Of a DNA stretch of 64,000 nt, positions 21,271 to 30,946 are shown in pieces. This stretch comes from Snodgrassella alvi. Its GTDB lineage: Bacteria > Pseudomonadota > Gammaproteobacteria > Burkholderiales > Neisseriaceae. Each line of letters opens with the position of its first letter. Position 1 is the first letter of the stretch. The translations under genes were made by a program, and so were the position numbers. Where the stretch lies: the NCBI RefSeq assembly GCF_002777855.1, contig NZ_MEIK01000029.1, positions 186,001 through 250,000 of the forward strand, read 5' to 3'. Below the pieces are notes generated by a model. The model saw only the letters and a list, made by a program, of their open reading frames with translations. It ran no database searches and had not been told where the DNA came from.

Positions 21271-21747
21271 GTTTATTTGCCCGTTAATACAATTATGATT
21301 GTGTAGAAATTTTACTTGTGAAATTATTTTAAATGCTTAATAGGTATCGACAAGTTTTATTAAAAGAAGATTTGGTTGCTTTGTCACTAAGTAAAAATGA
21401 GGATTCACGCAATTATTAATGGGTATAACTAGCAATAATTATAAGTATAAGATATATGGTATGACTTGAATTGTTTGCTAGGTGAATTTGTTAACACTGA
21501 TTATTTAGTAGAGCAATTAAATTCTTAATTCTTAGCTAAATCTTTGTATATGATGATATTCCATCCATTTATTTATCTTTAGTTGAAGCACGATATGATG
21601 TAATTAAATGTTTAAACGCAGATTAATAATTTCATTATTTTATTTATCAGTTCTCATTTGATTGCTTTGCTGGAATGGCTGCTGATAAATCGTCTTCTGC
21701 GTATAATTGTTTCCCGTAAATTAACCATTGTTATTCAAGGAGAAACT
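21271..21747. other. AT-rich intergenic region after rplQ
   Basis: About 480 AT-rich bases without a supported gene. The only open frame reaching into it is a 5' extension of the exported-protein gene from a TTG at 21658, which lacks a ribosome binding site. It should contain the promoter for the exported protein and miaB, but I cannot place it. Confidence 0.5.
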
Positions 21748-22134
21748 ATGAAGTACTTGCGATTGGCGTTATGTGGTTTGATTTTGTTGACTGCTTCATT
21801 TGCATGGGCAGGCCGTATTTTACCTAGCGATGTTCAGATTGTAGTGCTGAAAAATGCTGAGGGGCAACAGGTTGTATTGGGAACTGCGAAAAAGGCCTGG
21901 TTACGTACGCTGAGTCTGGGCTTAATCAATGGTAATAAAACATTTCAATTGAGTCGTGCCGTAAGAGTGCATGATGCCAATAACCGTTTTATTACTTATA
22001 ATAATTTGTCTAGATTCAAGAACTCTCCGATAGCGGTACGCTTTGACAGGATGAATCAGATTCAAGAAATCTGGGTATTGACGGATGAGGAACAAAATGA
22101 GTTGATCCGCCCGAATAATCCTCAGGTTGAATAA
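21748..22134 (+). CDS. Small exported protein of unknown function
   Basis: About 128 residues, no family recognised. The start ATG at 21748 has an AAGGAGAAACT ribosome binding site and gives a textbook signal peptide: [21 protein letters not shown] followed by GRILPSDVQ, with cleavage expected after AWA. The mature part of about 107 residues has alternating polar and hydrophobic residues suggesting a beta-rich fold and no cysteines, so it is probably periplasmic and not a lipoprotein. It is followed by miaB after 14 bases and is probably cotranscribed with it. A longer frame from 21658 is not supported. Confidence 0.75.
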   Translation: MKYLRLALCGLILLTASFAWAGRILPSDVQIVVLKNAEGQQVVLGTAKKAWLRTLSLGLINGNKTFQLSRAVRVHDANNRFITYNNLSRFKNSPIAVRFDRMNQIQEIWVLTDEEQNELIRPNNPQVE

Positions 22135-22148
22135 TATTGTTAGGTGTT

Positions 22149-23477
22149 ATGAAAAAAGTATTTATACGAACCTTTGGTTGTCAAATGAATGAGTATGATA
22201 GCGAAAAAATGCTGTCTGTACTTGCGGAAGGACAATCTTTAGAGCGTACTGACAGAGCTGAAGATGCGGATATTATTCTGTTTAATACTTGCTCAGTACG
22301 GGAAAAAGCTCAGGAAAAAGTATTTTCAGATTTGGGACGTATTCGGCCGTTAAAGGCTAAAAATCCGAATTTAATCATCGGAGTGGGCGGCTGTGTGGCC
22401 TCTCAGGAAGGTGAGGCAATCATTCAGCGGGCGCCTTATGTAGATGTTGTTTTTGGACCGCAGACTTTGCACCGTTTGCCGCAAATGATTTTGGATAAGG
22501 AGACGAGTGGTCTTTCTCAGGTAGATATTTCTTTTCCTGAAATAGAAAAATTTGACCATTTGCCACCGGCACGTGTCGAGGGAGGAGCGGCTTTTGTTTC
22601 CATTATGGAAGGCTGTTCCAAATATTGTAGTTTCTGTGTTGTCCCTTACACGCGTGGTGAAGAGTTTTCTCGTCCATTGGAGGATGTGTTAACTGAAATT
22701 GCCGGACTGGCTCAACAAGGTGTTAAGGAAATTAACCTGCTAGGGCAGAATGTGAATGCTTATCGGGGCGATATGGGCAATGGTGAAATATGTGATTTTG
22801 CTACTTTGCTGCGTATTGTCCATGAGATACCTGGTATTGAGCGCATGCGTTTCACAACGAGCCATCCTCGTGAATTTTCTGACGCTATTATTGAGTGCTA
22901 TCGGGACTTGCCAAAATTGGTATCGCATCTGCATTTGCCAGTACAGTCTGGTTCTGATCGTGTGCTAGCAGCAATGAAACGTGGCTATACTGCATTGGAA
23001 TATAAACATATTATTCGTAAATTACGTGCTATACGTCCGGATTTATGTTTGAGCTCAGATTTTATTGTAGGATTTCCAGGTGAAACGGAACGAGAATTTG
23101 AGCAGACGTTGAAGCTGGTACAGGATCTGGCTTTTGATTTAAGTTTCGTCTTTATTTATAGTCCGCGGCCAGGTACGCCTGCGGCTAATTTGCCAGATGA
23201 TACGCCACATACTGAAAAGGTACGTCGGTTGGAGGCTTTAAATGAAGTGATAGAGGCTGAAACGGGTCGTATTAATCAATCAATGCTTGGAAGTGTACAG
23301 CGCTGTCTGGTTGAAGGTGTCTCCAAAAAGGATCCAGATCAGTTGCAGGCTCGAACAGCTAATAACAGGGTGGTAAATTTTACCGGCCATCCACGTCTGA
23401 TAAATCAAATGGTTGAGTTGGAAATTACTGAGGCACATACATTCTCGTTACGCGGAAAAATTGTTTTGGCCGAATGA
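22149..23477 (+). CDS. miaB: tRNA-2-methylthio-N6-dimethylallyladenosine synthase
   Basis: A 442-residue radical SAM methylthiotransferase that adds the methylthio group to i6A37 in tRNAs reading UNN codons. The N-terminal UPF0004 domain carries three cluster cysteines in [12 protein letters not shown] (Cys11), NTCSVREKA and [11 protein letters not shown]; the radical SAM CxxxCxxC is CSKYCSFC; the C-terminal TRAM domain covers about the last 65 residues. The frame can be opened at a TTG at 22137, but the ATG at 22149 gives the standard [12 protein letters not shown] start. Confidence 0.95.
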   Translation: MKKVFIRTFGCQMNEYDSEKMLSVLAEGQSLERTDRAEDADIILFNTCSVREKAQEKVFSDLGRIRPLKAKNPNLIIGVGGCVASQEGEAIIQRAPYVDVVFGPQTLHRLPQMILDKETSGLSQVDISFPEIEKFDHLPPARVEGGAAFVSIMEGCSKYCSFCVVPYTRGEEFSRPLEDVLTEIAGLAQQGVKEINLLGQNVNAYRGDMGNGEICDFATLLRIVHEIPGIERMRFTTSHPREFSDAIIECYRDLPKLVSHLHLPVQSGSDRVLAAMKRGYTALEYKHIIRKLRAIRPDLCLSSDFIVGFPGETEREFEQTLKLVQDLAFDLSFVFIYSPRPGTPAANLPDDTPHTEKVRRLEALNEVIEAETGRINQSMLGSVQRCLVEGVSKKDPDQLQARTANNRVVNFTGHPRLINQMVELEITEAHTFSLRGKIVLAE

Positions 23478-23679
23478 ATGATTCATTAGGAAAGCAGAGG
23501 AAAGCAAAGCGCTAATGAGGTTTGTAAATGCAGATCAATATGCATATAAATACAAACAAGAAGGCTGTATTGGTTATTCGATTAGCTGCAATATGGTAGT
23601 GTTTTTGTCCGGTTACCTATCTGTTTAATTGTGTTAGCCGGTTTTGTGTGGCCTTTTTTCGGTATTAAAAGGAATTGGC

Positions 23680-24993
23680 ATGAGCCCAGTGGGTATTTCT
23701 TTTTTGGATCGTTTTTTTAAAATTAAAGAAAGTGGCAGTAGTGTGCGCACTGAGGTGCTAGCAGGCCTGACTACTTTTTTGGCAATGAGTTATATTTTGG
23801 TAGTCAACCCATCCATTCTGAAGGATGCAGGAATGGATTTCGGTGCCGTTTTTGTGGCTACCTGTATTTCCTCGGCATTTGCTTGCATGATGATGGGACT
23901 AATAGCAAATTATCCGATTGCTCTGGCACCGGGTATGGGACTGAATGCCTATTTTACCTATGCAGTAGTCAAAGGTATGGGTATTTCATGGCAAGTGGCG
24001 TTGGGCGCGGTTTTTGTTTCAGGTATTATTTTTATTATCCTGAGCTTATTTAAGGTACGCGAGGCAATAGTGAATTCTTTACCGAATTCGCTTAAGTTTT
24101 CCATTGGTGGGGGTATTGGGCTGTTTCTTGCTCTAGTAGCATTAAAAAGTGCCGGTGTTGTGGTTTCTAATCCGGCGACATTGGTTAGTTTGGGCGATAT
24201 TCATTCACCTCAGGTATTGATGACAATTGTTGGGTTCTGCTTTATCGTCACATTGGAGCATTTTCGGGTACGTGGCGGGATTATTATTGGTATTTTAACC
24301 ATTACGGCTGTGGCTTCGTTGATGGGTATCAATCAGTTTCAGGGTGTGTTTGCACCAGTACCTTCATTAGCTCCTACTTTCTTACAGCTGGATTTTCATG
24401 ATTTATTTACCATGAGTCTGGTAAGTGTTATTTTTGTTTTTTTCTTTGTTGATCTATTTGACAGTACAGGGGTTCTGATTGGCGTAGCTGGTCGCGCAGG
24501 GTTGTTAGTAGACGGCAAGTTGCCACGGGTGAAAAAAGCATTGTTAGCTGATTCTACGGCCATTGTGGTGGGAGCTGGACTAGGTACTTCTTCTACTACG
24601 GCTTATGTGGAATCAGCAGCGGGTGCGGCTGCTGGCGGGCGCACAGGTTTAACGGCGGTTGTAGTAGGTATTTTGATGCTGGCAAGTTTATGGTTTTCTA
24701 AACTGGCTGCGAGTGTTCCTCCCTATGCGACTGCACCTGCATTGATGTATGTTGGCGTGCTGATGATGCGTAGTATGACTGAGATTGACTGGAAAGATGT
24801 TTCTGAAGCAGCGCCAGCATTTTTTACTCTGATTTTTATGCCTTTCGCTTATTCTATTGCGGATGGTATTGCCATGGGCTTTATCAGTTATGCACTGATT
24901 AAATTGTTCTGTGGTAGGGTTAAAGATGTATCTTACATGGTATGGATAATTGCGGTTTTATGGGCATTTAAACTGCTATGGCTTGGAGCATAA
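23680..24993 (+). CDS. AzgA/PbuG-like purine permease (NCS2 family)
   Basis: A 437-residue membrane protein with about 12-14 hydrophobic segments. TEVLAGLTTFLAMSYILVVN followed by PSILKDAGMD is the hallmark N-terminus of the AzgA/PbuG group, and ALAPGMGLNAYFTY and GTSSTTAYVESAAG are the conserved substrate-site regions. These import adenine, guanine or hypoxanthine with protons; the exact base cannot be told from sequence. The start at 23680 follows AAAAGGAATTGGC; a TTG-start extension from 23644 is unlikely. A terminator follows directly. Confidence 0.88.
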   Translation: MSPVGISFLDRFFKIKESGSSVRTEVLAGLTTFLAMSYILVVNPSILKDAGMDFGAVFVATCISSAFACMMMGLIANYPIALAPGMGLNAYFTYAVVKGMGISWQVALGAVFVSGIIFIILSLFKVREAIVNSLPNSLKFSIGGGIGLFLALVALKSAGVVVSNPATLVSLGDIHSPQVLMTIVGFCFIVTLEHFRVRGGIIIGILTITAVASLMGINQFQGVFAPVPSLAPTFLQLDFHDLFTMSLVSVIFVFFFVDLFDSTGVLIGVAGRAGLLVDGKLPRVKKALLADSTAIVVGAGLGTSSTTAYVESAAGAAAGGRTGLTAVVVGILMLASLWFSKLAASVPPYATAPALMYVGVLMMRSMTEIDWKDVSEAAPAFFTLIFMPFAYSIADGIAMGFISYALIKLFCGRVKDVSYMVWIIAVLWAFKLLWLGA

Positions 24994-25010
24994 TGTAGTT
25001 TGGTTGATAA

Positions 25011-25043
25011 CAGGCAGCCGCTATGGCTGCCTGAATATTTTTA
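25011..25043 (+). terminator. Terminator after the purine permease
   Basis: CAGGCAGCC (25011-25019) and GGCTGCCTG (25025-25033) form a 9-bp stem followed by AATATTTTTA. The right arm reads GGCTGCCTGAA, which matches all but the first base of a DNA uptake sequence variant described in some Neisseriaceae. Confidence 0.8.
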
Positions 25044-25118
25044 GCCGCAGGCTTGAATGCTGATTGTACCCGATATGATTCGTAATCACTGATTTATATA
25101 AATGATAATGGAGAAATG

Positions 25119-25682
25119 ATGTCTTTAATTGATGAGATTATGGACTTTAATCAGAAATTTGTGGATGCTGAAGAATACGAGCAGTTTTTTACTGACAAAT
25201 ATCCAGAAAAAAATCTGGCCATTGTGTCTTGTATGGACGCAAGAATTCTGGATTTGCTGCCTCGGGCGCTAGGATTGAAAAATGGGGATGCCAAAGTGAT
25301 TCGCAATGCCGGTGCTTTGGTTACTCATCCGTGGGGCTCAGTGATGCGCTCGTTGCTGGTGGCAGTCTTTGAAATGAACGTACACGAAATCATGGTAATT
25401 GGGCATTATGACTGTGGTATGCAGGAGTTACATGTACCAGATATGTTGGATCGTATGCGGGCACGTGGTATCAGTGATGAACGTTTGGAGATACTGGAGA
25501 ATGCTGGTGTGGATTTTCATAAGTGGTTGACAGATTTTGATAGTGTGGAAGACGCGATTATGCATTCTGTTAATATGATACGTAAGCATCCGTTGATGCC
25601 GAGTGAAATAAAGGTACACGGTCTGGTGATCCATCCCATTACGGGAAAACTGAATATTGTGGTGAATGGAAATAAAGTATGA
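25119..25682 (+). CDS. Beta-class carbonic anhydrase
   Basis: A 187-residue beta carbonic anhydrase, interconverting carbon dioxide and bicarbonate. The zinc ligands are visible as Cys and the Asp-Arg dyad in SCMDAR and as His and Cys in IGHYDCGM; NAGALVTHPWG forms the active-site wall. It belongs to the short YtiB-like subgroup. Two ATGs are adjacent; the GGAG at 25110-25113 favours the second (25119). The stop overlaps the nadD start (ATGA), so the two are translationally coupled. Confidence 0.88.
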   Translation: MSLIDEIMDFNQKFVDAEEYEQFFTDKYPEKNLAIVSCMDARILDLLPRALGLKNGDAKVIRNAGALVTHPWGSVMRSLLVAVFEMNVHEIMVIGHYDCGMQELHVPDMLDRMRARGISDERLEILENAGVDFHKWLTDFDSVEDAIMHSVNMIRKHPLMPSEIKVHGLVIHPITGKLNIVVNGNKV

Positions 25683-26314
25683 AACGAGTTGGTTTGTTTG
25701 GTGGTACGTTCGATCCACCACACAATGGCCATATTCATATTGCGCAGGCTTTTGCAGATGAATTAAAGCTGGATAATGTGATATTTATTCCGGCTGGTGA
25801 TCCATATCATAAACTGAGACAGTCTAATTCAACCGCAGAACAACGGTTGTGCATGGTAGAGCAGGTAATTGCTATGGATAAACGTTTCAGTGTTTCTGAT
25901 TGTGATGTGCGACGCAAAGGGCCTACCTATACGATTGATACGGTTTCTTTATTTCGACAGGTGTTTACACAGACACAGTTATGGTGGTTGCTGGGTATGG
26001 ATTCATTATTACAATTGCCTAAATGGTATCGTTATCAGGCTTTATTGCAAAGTGTGAATCTAGCTATTGCTCAGCGTGGCGAACAAGGTTTAACTGAGTT
26101 GCCGAATGATTTACAGGGTTGGCTACCAGAAGCTTTGGCTAAGAATTTGATTGCACCAGACGGTGCGGATGGCGGTCGGGCTAAATTATTACAGGCATCA
26201 TTTTTACCGGTAAGTTCCCATGAAATTCGTGCAGAATGGTCAAAAGGGAAGCATGATGATGTACCGGCTACGGTAGCCCAATATATCGACCAAGAAAACC
26301 TTTATCGGGCATAA
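25679..26314 (+). CDS. nadD: Nicotinate-nucleotide adenylyltransferase
   Basis: A 211-residue NAD biosynthesis enzyme that adenylates nicotinate mononucleotide. The nucleotidyltransferase motif GGTFDPPHNGH is at residues 8-18 and the second motif appears as SSHEIRAEWSKG near the C-terminus. It overlaps the carbonic anhydrase gene by four bases and precedes rsfS, its usual neighbour. Confidence 0.94.
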   Translation: MKRVGLFGGTFDPPHNGHIHIAQAFADELKLDNVIFIPAGDPYHKLRQSNSTAEQRLCMVEQVIAMDKRFSVSDCDVRRKGPTYTIDTVSLFRQVFTQTQLWWLLGMDSLLQLPKWYRYQALLQSVNLAIAQRGEQGLTELPNDLQGWLPEALAKNLIAPDGADGGRAKLLQASFLPVSSHEIRAEWSKGKHDDVPATVAQYIDQENLYRA

Positions 26315-26329
26315 TTTGCCTGTTTTAAT

Positions 26330-26356
26330 GCATTTTCGAGCAGGAAATGCTTTTTT
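26330..26356 (+). terminator. Terminator-like hairpin between nadD and rsfS
   Basis: GCATTTTC (26330-26337) pairs with GGAAATGC (26343-26350), including one G-T pair, with a GAGCA loop and six T residues directly after. It resembles an intrinsic terminator; rsfS would then need its own promoter or depend on readthrough. Confidence 0.65.
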
Positions 26357-26377
26357 ATACATTAGGAAATAAACAGT

Positions 26378-26767
26378 ATGGATGAAAATCTTATCGCTCA
26401 ATGGGACAATATGGTTGCCATTTGCGTGGATGCACTTGAAGATATTAAAGGTAAAGATATTACTGTGTTGGATACTTCAGCACAAACTTCGCTGTTTTCG
26501 CGAATGATTATTGCCAGTGGTGACAGTACGCGTCAGGTAAAAGCGCTGGCTAACAATGTGGCTGTAGAATTAAAAGAAGCTGGTTATGAAATAATCAGTA
26601 CTGAGGGGCTGGATAGTGGTGAATGGGCTCTGGTTGATGCAGGTGATCTTGTCGTACATGTAATGCAGCCAGCGGTGCGTGATTATTATGATATAGAAGC
26701 ATTATGGGGTGGTGAGAAGCCTTCTTTTCATGCTGGCGCAGCTAAACCATGGCAGGCTGCTGATTGA
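26378..26767 (+). CDS. rsfS: Ribosome silencing factor RsfS
   Basis: A 129-residue RsfS/YbeB protein, which binds L14 and blocks subunit joining in starved cells. It contains DIKGKDITVLDTSAQTSLFS, SGDSTRQVKALANNV and DLVVHVMQPAVRDYYDIEALWGG (in pieces), the family signature ending. L14 is encoded in this window as rplN. An AGGAAATAAACAGT ribosome binding site precedes the ATG. Confidence 0.95.
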   Translation: MDENLIAQWDNMVAICVDALEDIKGKDITVLDTSAQTSLFSRMIIASGDSTRQVKALANNVAVELKEAGYEIISTEGLDSGEWALVDAGDLVVHVMQPAVRDYYDIEALWGGEKPSFHAGAAKPWQAAD

Positions 26768-26793
26768 CAGATTCTAATGTTTTTTGTGATTGA

Positions 26794-27264
26794 ATGAATA
26801 TTACTATATTGGCTGTAGGAACGAAGATGCCGCAATGGGTGGATCATGCGGTGCGTGATTACAGCAAAAGATTTGGCCGAGAAATTCAGTTTCAGCTTAA
26901 AGAAATCAAACCTGAAAAACGAGGTGCCGGTGTTAATGCCGCGCAGGCTATGGCAGCTGAAGAACAGCGCATTGTTGCAGCCATACCCGCACATAGTTAT
27001 CTGATTGTATTGGATGAGCGTGGTAAGGCACCCACTTCAATGGAACTGGCCGATAGTTTAAAAAAATGGCAACAGCAGGGCGACAATCTGTGTTTTATTA
27101 TTGGTGGAGCTGATGGCATGACGACCAATTTGAAGCAGCGGGCAAATATGTTGATGCGATTGTCGAGCCTGACTTTACCACACGGTATGGTAAGGGTGTT
27201 GCTGACTGAGCAGCTATATCGTGCTCAGTCTATTCTGCATAATCATCCCTACCATCGTGAATAA
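26794..27264 (+). CDS. rlmH: 23S rRNA pseudouridine1915 N3-methyltransferase RlmH
   Basis: A 156-residue SPOUT-class methyltransferase that modifies pseudouridine 1915 in helix 69 of 23S rRNA. The knotted SAM site is seen in IIGGADGM and LPHGMVRVLLTEQLYRA, and the end NHPYHRE is invariant. It is the classic partner of rsfS, 26 bases upstream. Confidence 0.96.
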   Translation: MNITILAVGTKMPQWVDHAVRDYSKRFGREIQFQLKEIKPEKRGAGVNAAQAMAAEEQRIVAAIPAHSYLIVLDERGKAPTSMELADSLKKWQQQGDNLCFIIGGADGMTTNLKQRANMLMRLSSLTLPHGMVRVLLTEQLYRAQSILHNHPYHRE

Positions 27265-27368
27265 TTTCTTAAGGTAGTTACTGCCTCTTGTCGCAGAACT
27301 TATGTGACTCGAGGTGCTAATTATTTATAATTAATCTAGATAGAAATAATGTCCTGACATAGAATGAA

Positions 27369-27387
27369 TACCCCCGAACAGGGGGTA
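27369..27387. promoter_or_regulatory. Perfect palindrome over the putative dxs promoter
   Basis: TACCCCC (27369-27375), a five-base spacer and GGGGGTA (27381-27387) form a perfect inverted repeat. A TATAAT box lies eight bases downstream at 27396-27401, and the place where a -35 box would fall is the centre of the palindrome, which has no TTGACA-like sequence. That layout suggests an operator. C/G tracts flanked by TA recall operators of CsoR/RcnR/FrmR-family repressors; that link is inference only. Confidence 0.45.
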
Positions 27388-27437
27388 GGCTAGTATATAA
27401 TTGCGCTAGCAATCAGATTGCTAGTGCTAATAGCCTA
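27386..27437 (+). repeat. Nested inverted repeats upstream of dxs
   Basis: TAGGCTA (27386-27392) pairs with TAGCCTA (27431-27437). Inside them GCGCTAGCAAT (27403-27413) pairs with ATTGCTAGTGC (27417-27427), an 11-bp stem with one G-T pair and a three-base loop. If transcription starts near 27408 the inner hairpin would be the very 5' end of the mRNA. Confidence 0.5.
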
Positions 27438-27475
27438 TATTGTCTGAATTTATTCATAATAAGTAAAGTCTGATC

Positions 27476-29356
27476 ATGAATCCTACCCCTCTCCTTGATA
27501 CAATTGATCTACCACAGGATTTGCGTCGTTTGCAAAAAAGCCAGTTACCCCAACTGGCAGATGAATTGCGTGCGTATTTGCTGGAATCAGTAAGCAAGAC
27601 AGGGGGGCACTTTGCGAGTAATTTGGGTGCAGTTGAGTTAACTGTAGCCCTACACTATGTGTACCAGACGCCACAGGATCATTTGGTATGGGATGTGGGT
27701 CATCAGAGTTATCCGCATAAAATTTTGACCGGACGTAAAGGAAAAATGGCTACGATGCGCCAGTTTGGCGGTCTGGCTGGATTTCCGAAACGCAGTGAAT
27801 CTGAATACGACGTATTTGGTGTAGGCCATTCTTCTACCTCTATCGGTGCGGCATTGGGTATGGCGGTGGCCGATAAATTGCAGCACAGAAACAATCGAAG
27901 TGTGGCGATTATTGGTGATGGTGCTATGACAGCAGGGCAGGCGTTTGAAGCGTTGAATAATGCTGGTGATATGGACGTGGATTTACTTGTTATTTTAAAT
28001 GACAATGAGATGTCTATTTCTCCTAATGTTGGTGCTCTTCCGAAATATCTGGCCAGAAATCCTTTGCATGATGTTAAAGGACTGGTGAAATCAATCAAGC
28101 AAAAATCAGAAAAGGTTTTGGGTATGGTACCCGGGGCTCTAGATGTAGCGCAGCGGGTAGAAAACAAAATCAAAGGCCTAATTGAAGAAAGTACCACTTC
28201 GGAAACGCTGTCCTTATTCGATAATTTTGGCTTTACTTATTCCGGACCAGTTGATGGACATGATGTTATTCAGCTTGTAGATGTACTTCAGGATATGCGC
28301 AACCGGAAAGGGCCGCAATTATTGCATATCATTACCAAAAAAGGCCAAGGTTACAAACTGGCAGAAAATGATCCTGTAACTTTTCACGCAGTCAGTGCTT
28401 TTGATCCGGCTCAGGGCCTGTATTCATCTGGTGCAAATGCTTCTAATCCGACTTATACCCAGATATTCAGCCAATGGATAATTGATCAGGCAGCGGCAGA
28501 TAAAAAACTGCTGGCTATTACCCCTGCTATGCGAGAAGGCAGTGGACTGGTGGAGTTTGCTCGTCGTTATCCAGAACGTTATTTTGATGTCGGAATTGCG
28601 GAGCAGCATGCAGTCACGTTTGCGGCAGGTCTGGCTTGTGAGCAAATGAAGCCGGTAGTAGCTATTTATTCCACTTTTCTACAACGTGCGTATGATCAGC
28701 TCATTCACGATGTTGCTTTGCAAAATTTACCAGTTTTGTTTGCCATTGACCGTGGCGGAATTGTAGGTGCTGATGGTCCGACACATGCAGGTGTTTATGA
28801 TTTAAGCTACCTTCGTTGTGTGCCTAATTTGGTTATTGCCGTACCAAGCGATGAACATGAATGTCGTTTACTGCTATCTAGCTGTTACCAGCTCAATCAG
28901 CCAGCTGCTGTACGCTATCCTAGAGGGGCAGGTACAGGTGTACCAGCTGGTACGAATTTGGCAACTGTAGCAATTGGTAAGGGGGTAGTACGTCGTCAGG
29001 GGCAAAGGATTGCTTTAATTGCATTTGGAAGTATGGTATCAGCTGCTATGTGTGTAGCGGATGCTATCGATGCTACAGTGGCTGATATGCGGTTTGTTAA
29101 ACCACTGGATACCGAACTTTTACTTCATCTGGCTGCTGAACATGATTATTTGGTGACCGTTGAAGAAAATAGTAGGATTGGTGGGGCTGGCAGTGCAGTG
29201 CTTGAAGTGCTGGCACAGCATAATTTAGTCAAACCGGTTCTCACACTGGGCATACCTGATATTGTAACTGAGCATGGTGATTCAGCTCAGCTATTAAACC
29301 AGATGGGACTGAGTGCTGCCAAAATTCAGCAACACATTCTTGATTGGGTCGTTTAG
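27476..29356 (+). CDS. dxs: 1-Deoxy-D-xylulose-5-phosphate synthase
   Basis: A 626-residue thiamine diphosphate enzyme that condenses pyruvate with glyceraldehyde 3-phosphate, the first step of the MEP isoprenoid pathway and a source for thiamine and pyridoxal synthesis. The N-terminal domain has [17 protein letters not shown] and the ThDP motif [18 protein letters not shown]; the middle domain has [18 protein letters not shown] with the catalytic Glu. Full length. It begins about 210 bases after rlmH, behind an unusual palindromic promoter region. Confidence 0.96.
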   Translation: MNPTPLLDTIDLPQDLRRLQKSQLPQLADELRAYLLESVSKTGGHFASNLGAVELTVALHYVYQTPQDHLVWDVGHQSYPHKILTGRKGKMATMRQFGGLAGFPKRSESEYDVFGVGHSSTSIGAALGMAVADKLQHRNNRSVAIIGDGAMTAGQAFEALNNAGDMDVDLLVILNDNEMSISPNVGALPKYLARNPLHDVKGLVKSIKQKSEKVLGMVPGALDVAQRVENKIKGLIEESTTSETLSLFDNFGFTYSGPVDGHDVIQLVDVLQDMRNRKGPQLLHIITKKGQGYKLAENDPVTFHAVSAFDPAQGLYSSGANASNPTYTQIFSQWIIDQAAADKKLLAITPAMREGSGLVEFARRYPERYFDVGIAEQHAVTFAAGLACEQMKPVVAIYSTFLQRAYDQLIHDVALQNLPVLFAIDRGGIVGADGPTHAGVYDLSYLRCVPNLVIAVPSDEHECRLLLSSCYQLNQPAAVRYPRGAGTGVPAGTNLATVAIGKGVVRRQGQRIALIAFGSMVSAAMCVADAIDATVADMRFVKPLDTELLLHLAAEHDYLVTVEENSRIGGAGSAVLEVLAQHNLVKPVLTLGIPDIVTEHGDSAQLLNQMGLSAAKIQQHILDWVV

Positions 29357-29837
29357 TTTTTAGCTAAAATTCTGGTTTAGGCTTGGTTTCAATGTTCTAA
29401 ATCTTCTAAGCATATTTGACATAAATTCTTGTGGTTGCAGTTGCAAATTAAATAGAAACTAATCTAATAGCCAGAAAAAATTAGGTGTTATGCTTTTTTC
29501 AACATTATATTGATTCAATTGTTAATACATGATGATTTAGTTTAAAACCTATTTTCGTTGGACGTTTTCTTATATTGATTTTAGTCAGTTTTCAGTAGCT
29601 AATTTTAGTTATATGCGAATCAATTCAATAATTAAATCTGTTGTTCGTCAGTTATAATATTTCTTCATTAGCAGCTTTTTGGTCATTGCTGGTGTCTTTA
29701 GTTGGTTGAAAATTTAATTTAATATCCTACATAAAAACTTTGCTGTAATGGCTTCTGCTTAGAACGAAATTTCCATTTTACGAGTAGTAGAAAGGATGCA
29801 GCATAACCTCTCTTTGGTTAAATATTGGTATTTATAT
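29357..29837. other. AT-rich intergenic region after dxs
   Basis: Nearly 500 AT-rich bases with no open frame carrying a ribosome binding site and no strong terminator for dxs; a short self-complementary TTTTAGCTAAAA lies just after the stop. I see no recognisable small RNA or riboswitch. Confidence 0.5.
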
Positions 29838-29866
29838 TTGGAGTGATTGCCTAAAAAATGTACAAT
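29838..29866 (+). promoter_or_regulatory. Putative promoter of dusB-fis
   Basis: TTGGAG (29838-29843), a 17-base spacer and TACAAT (29861-29866) form a good sigma-70 type match, about 45 bases before the dusB start. Confidence 0.45.
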
Positions 29867-29910
29867 AATTCACCTCTGAATATTGATTTCCCATAATTAG
29901 TCTACTGAAT

Positions 29911-30915
29911 ATGCAAATAGGTTGTTATCAGCTGACAGCCCCTGTTGCGTTGGCTCCCATGGCTGGTATAACTGATAAACCCTTTCGCCAGCTATGCCGC
30001 GAGTTCGGAGCCGGCTGGGCAGTCAGTGAAATGATTACCAGTGATCCAAGCTTGCAATATACTCGTAAAACTTTGCAGCGTGCCGATTATAAGGGTGAAA
30101 GCGGTATCAAGGTAGTTCAGATAGCTGGAAGTGAACCGCAGCAACTGGCAGAAGCTGCACGCTATAATGTTGCACGTGGTGCAGACGTCATTGATATCAA
30201 TATGGGTTGTCCAGCCAAAAAGGTATGTAATGTACTGTCAGGCAGTGCTTTATTACAGAATGAATCATTGGTTGAAGCAATTTTACAGGCTGTAGTTAAT
30301 GCAGTAGATGTGCCTGTAACTTTGAAAACAAGGCTTGGGTGGGATGATGAGCATCGCAATATACTAACCATTGCCCATCTGGCGCAAGAGGCAGGAATTG
30401 CCGCTCTGGCGGTACATGGCCGTACACGTACACAAATGTATCGTGGTGAAGCGAGTTATGATCTGATTGCTCAGATACGTCAGCAAATAAACCTGCCATT
30501 GTGGGTTAATGGAGATATAACCAGTCCACAAAAAGCCTTAAAAGTATGGCAGCAGACTGAGGCTGATGGCGTGATGGTGGGGCGCGCAGCTCAGGGGCAA
30601 CCGTGGCTGTTTCGAGATCTTGTGCATTATCATCAGCATGGATGTTTGCCCCCCTCTTTGACGGTAGCGGAGCATGCACAGGTTATAGTAGGACATATTG
30701 TGGCTATGCATCAATTCTATGGTGATATAACGGGTGTCCGTATTGCCCGTAAGCATATTGGCTGGTACGTCGCTGCCTTACCGCAGGGCGAGCATTTTCG
30801 CAAGCAGGTCAATAGCGTGAACGATGCGAAGATTCAGTTACAGCTGATTAATGATTTTTTAGACAGGCAGGTAGCACAACTATCGGTATGGCCTTGCTCC
30901 TATCGGCAGCAGTAA
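29911..30915 (+). CDS. dusB: tRNA-dihydrouridine synthase B
   Basis: A 334-residue FMN enzyme that reduces uridines in tRNA. The TIM-barrel start reads APVALAPMAGITDKPFRQLC, the catalytic cysteine is in DINMGCPAKKVCNVLSGSAL, and VHGRTRTQMYRGEA contributes FMN phosphate binding. It precedes fis by 31 bases, the arrangement seen in many Gram-negative bacteria, where it is the first gene of the dusB-fis operon. Confidence 0.95.
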   Translation: MQIGCYQLTAPVALAPMAGITDKPFRQLCREFGAGWAVSEMITSDPSLQYTRKTLQRADYKGESGIKVVQIAGSEPQQLAEAARYNVARGADVIDINMGCPAKKVCNVLSGSALLQNESLVEAILQAVVNAVDVPVTLKTRLGWDDEHRNILTIAHLAQEAGIAALAVHGRTRTQMYRGEASYDLIAQIRQQINLPLWVNGDITSPQKALKVWQQTEADGVMVGRAAQGQPWLFRDLVHYHQHGCLPPSLTVAEHAQVIVGHIVAMHQFYGDITGVRIARKHIGWYVAALPQGEHFRKQVNSVNDAKIQLQLINDFLDRQVAQLSVWPCSYRQQ

Positions 30916-30946
30916 CTATTTGCCTTGTCATACGAGGATAATATAA

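Noticed and set aside
23478-23679. Purine riboswitch before the AzgA/PbuG-like permease
   Set aside because: The conserved purine-aptamer core sequences are absent; only weak stems are seen.
27265-27475. TPP riboswitch before dxs
   Set aside because: The CUGAGA and related thi-box segments are absent; the repeats seen do not follow that architecture.
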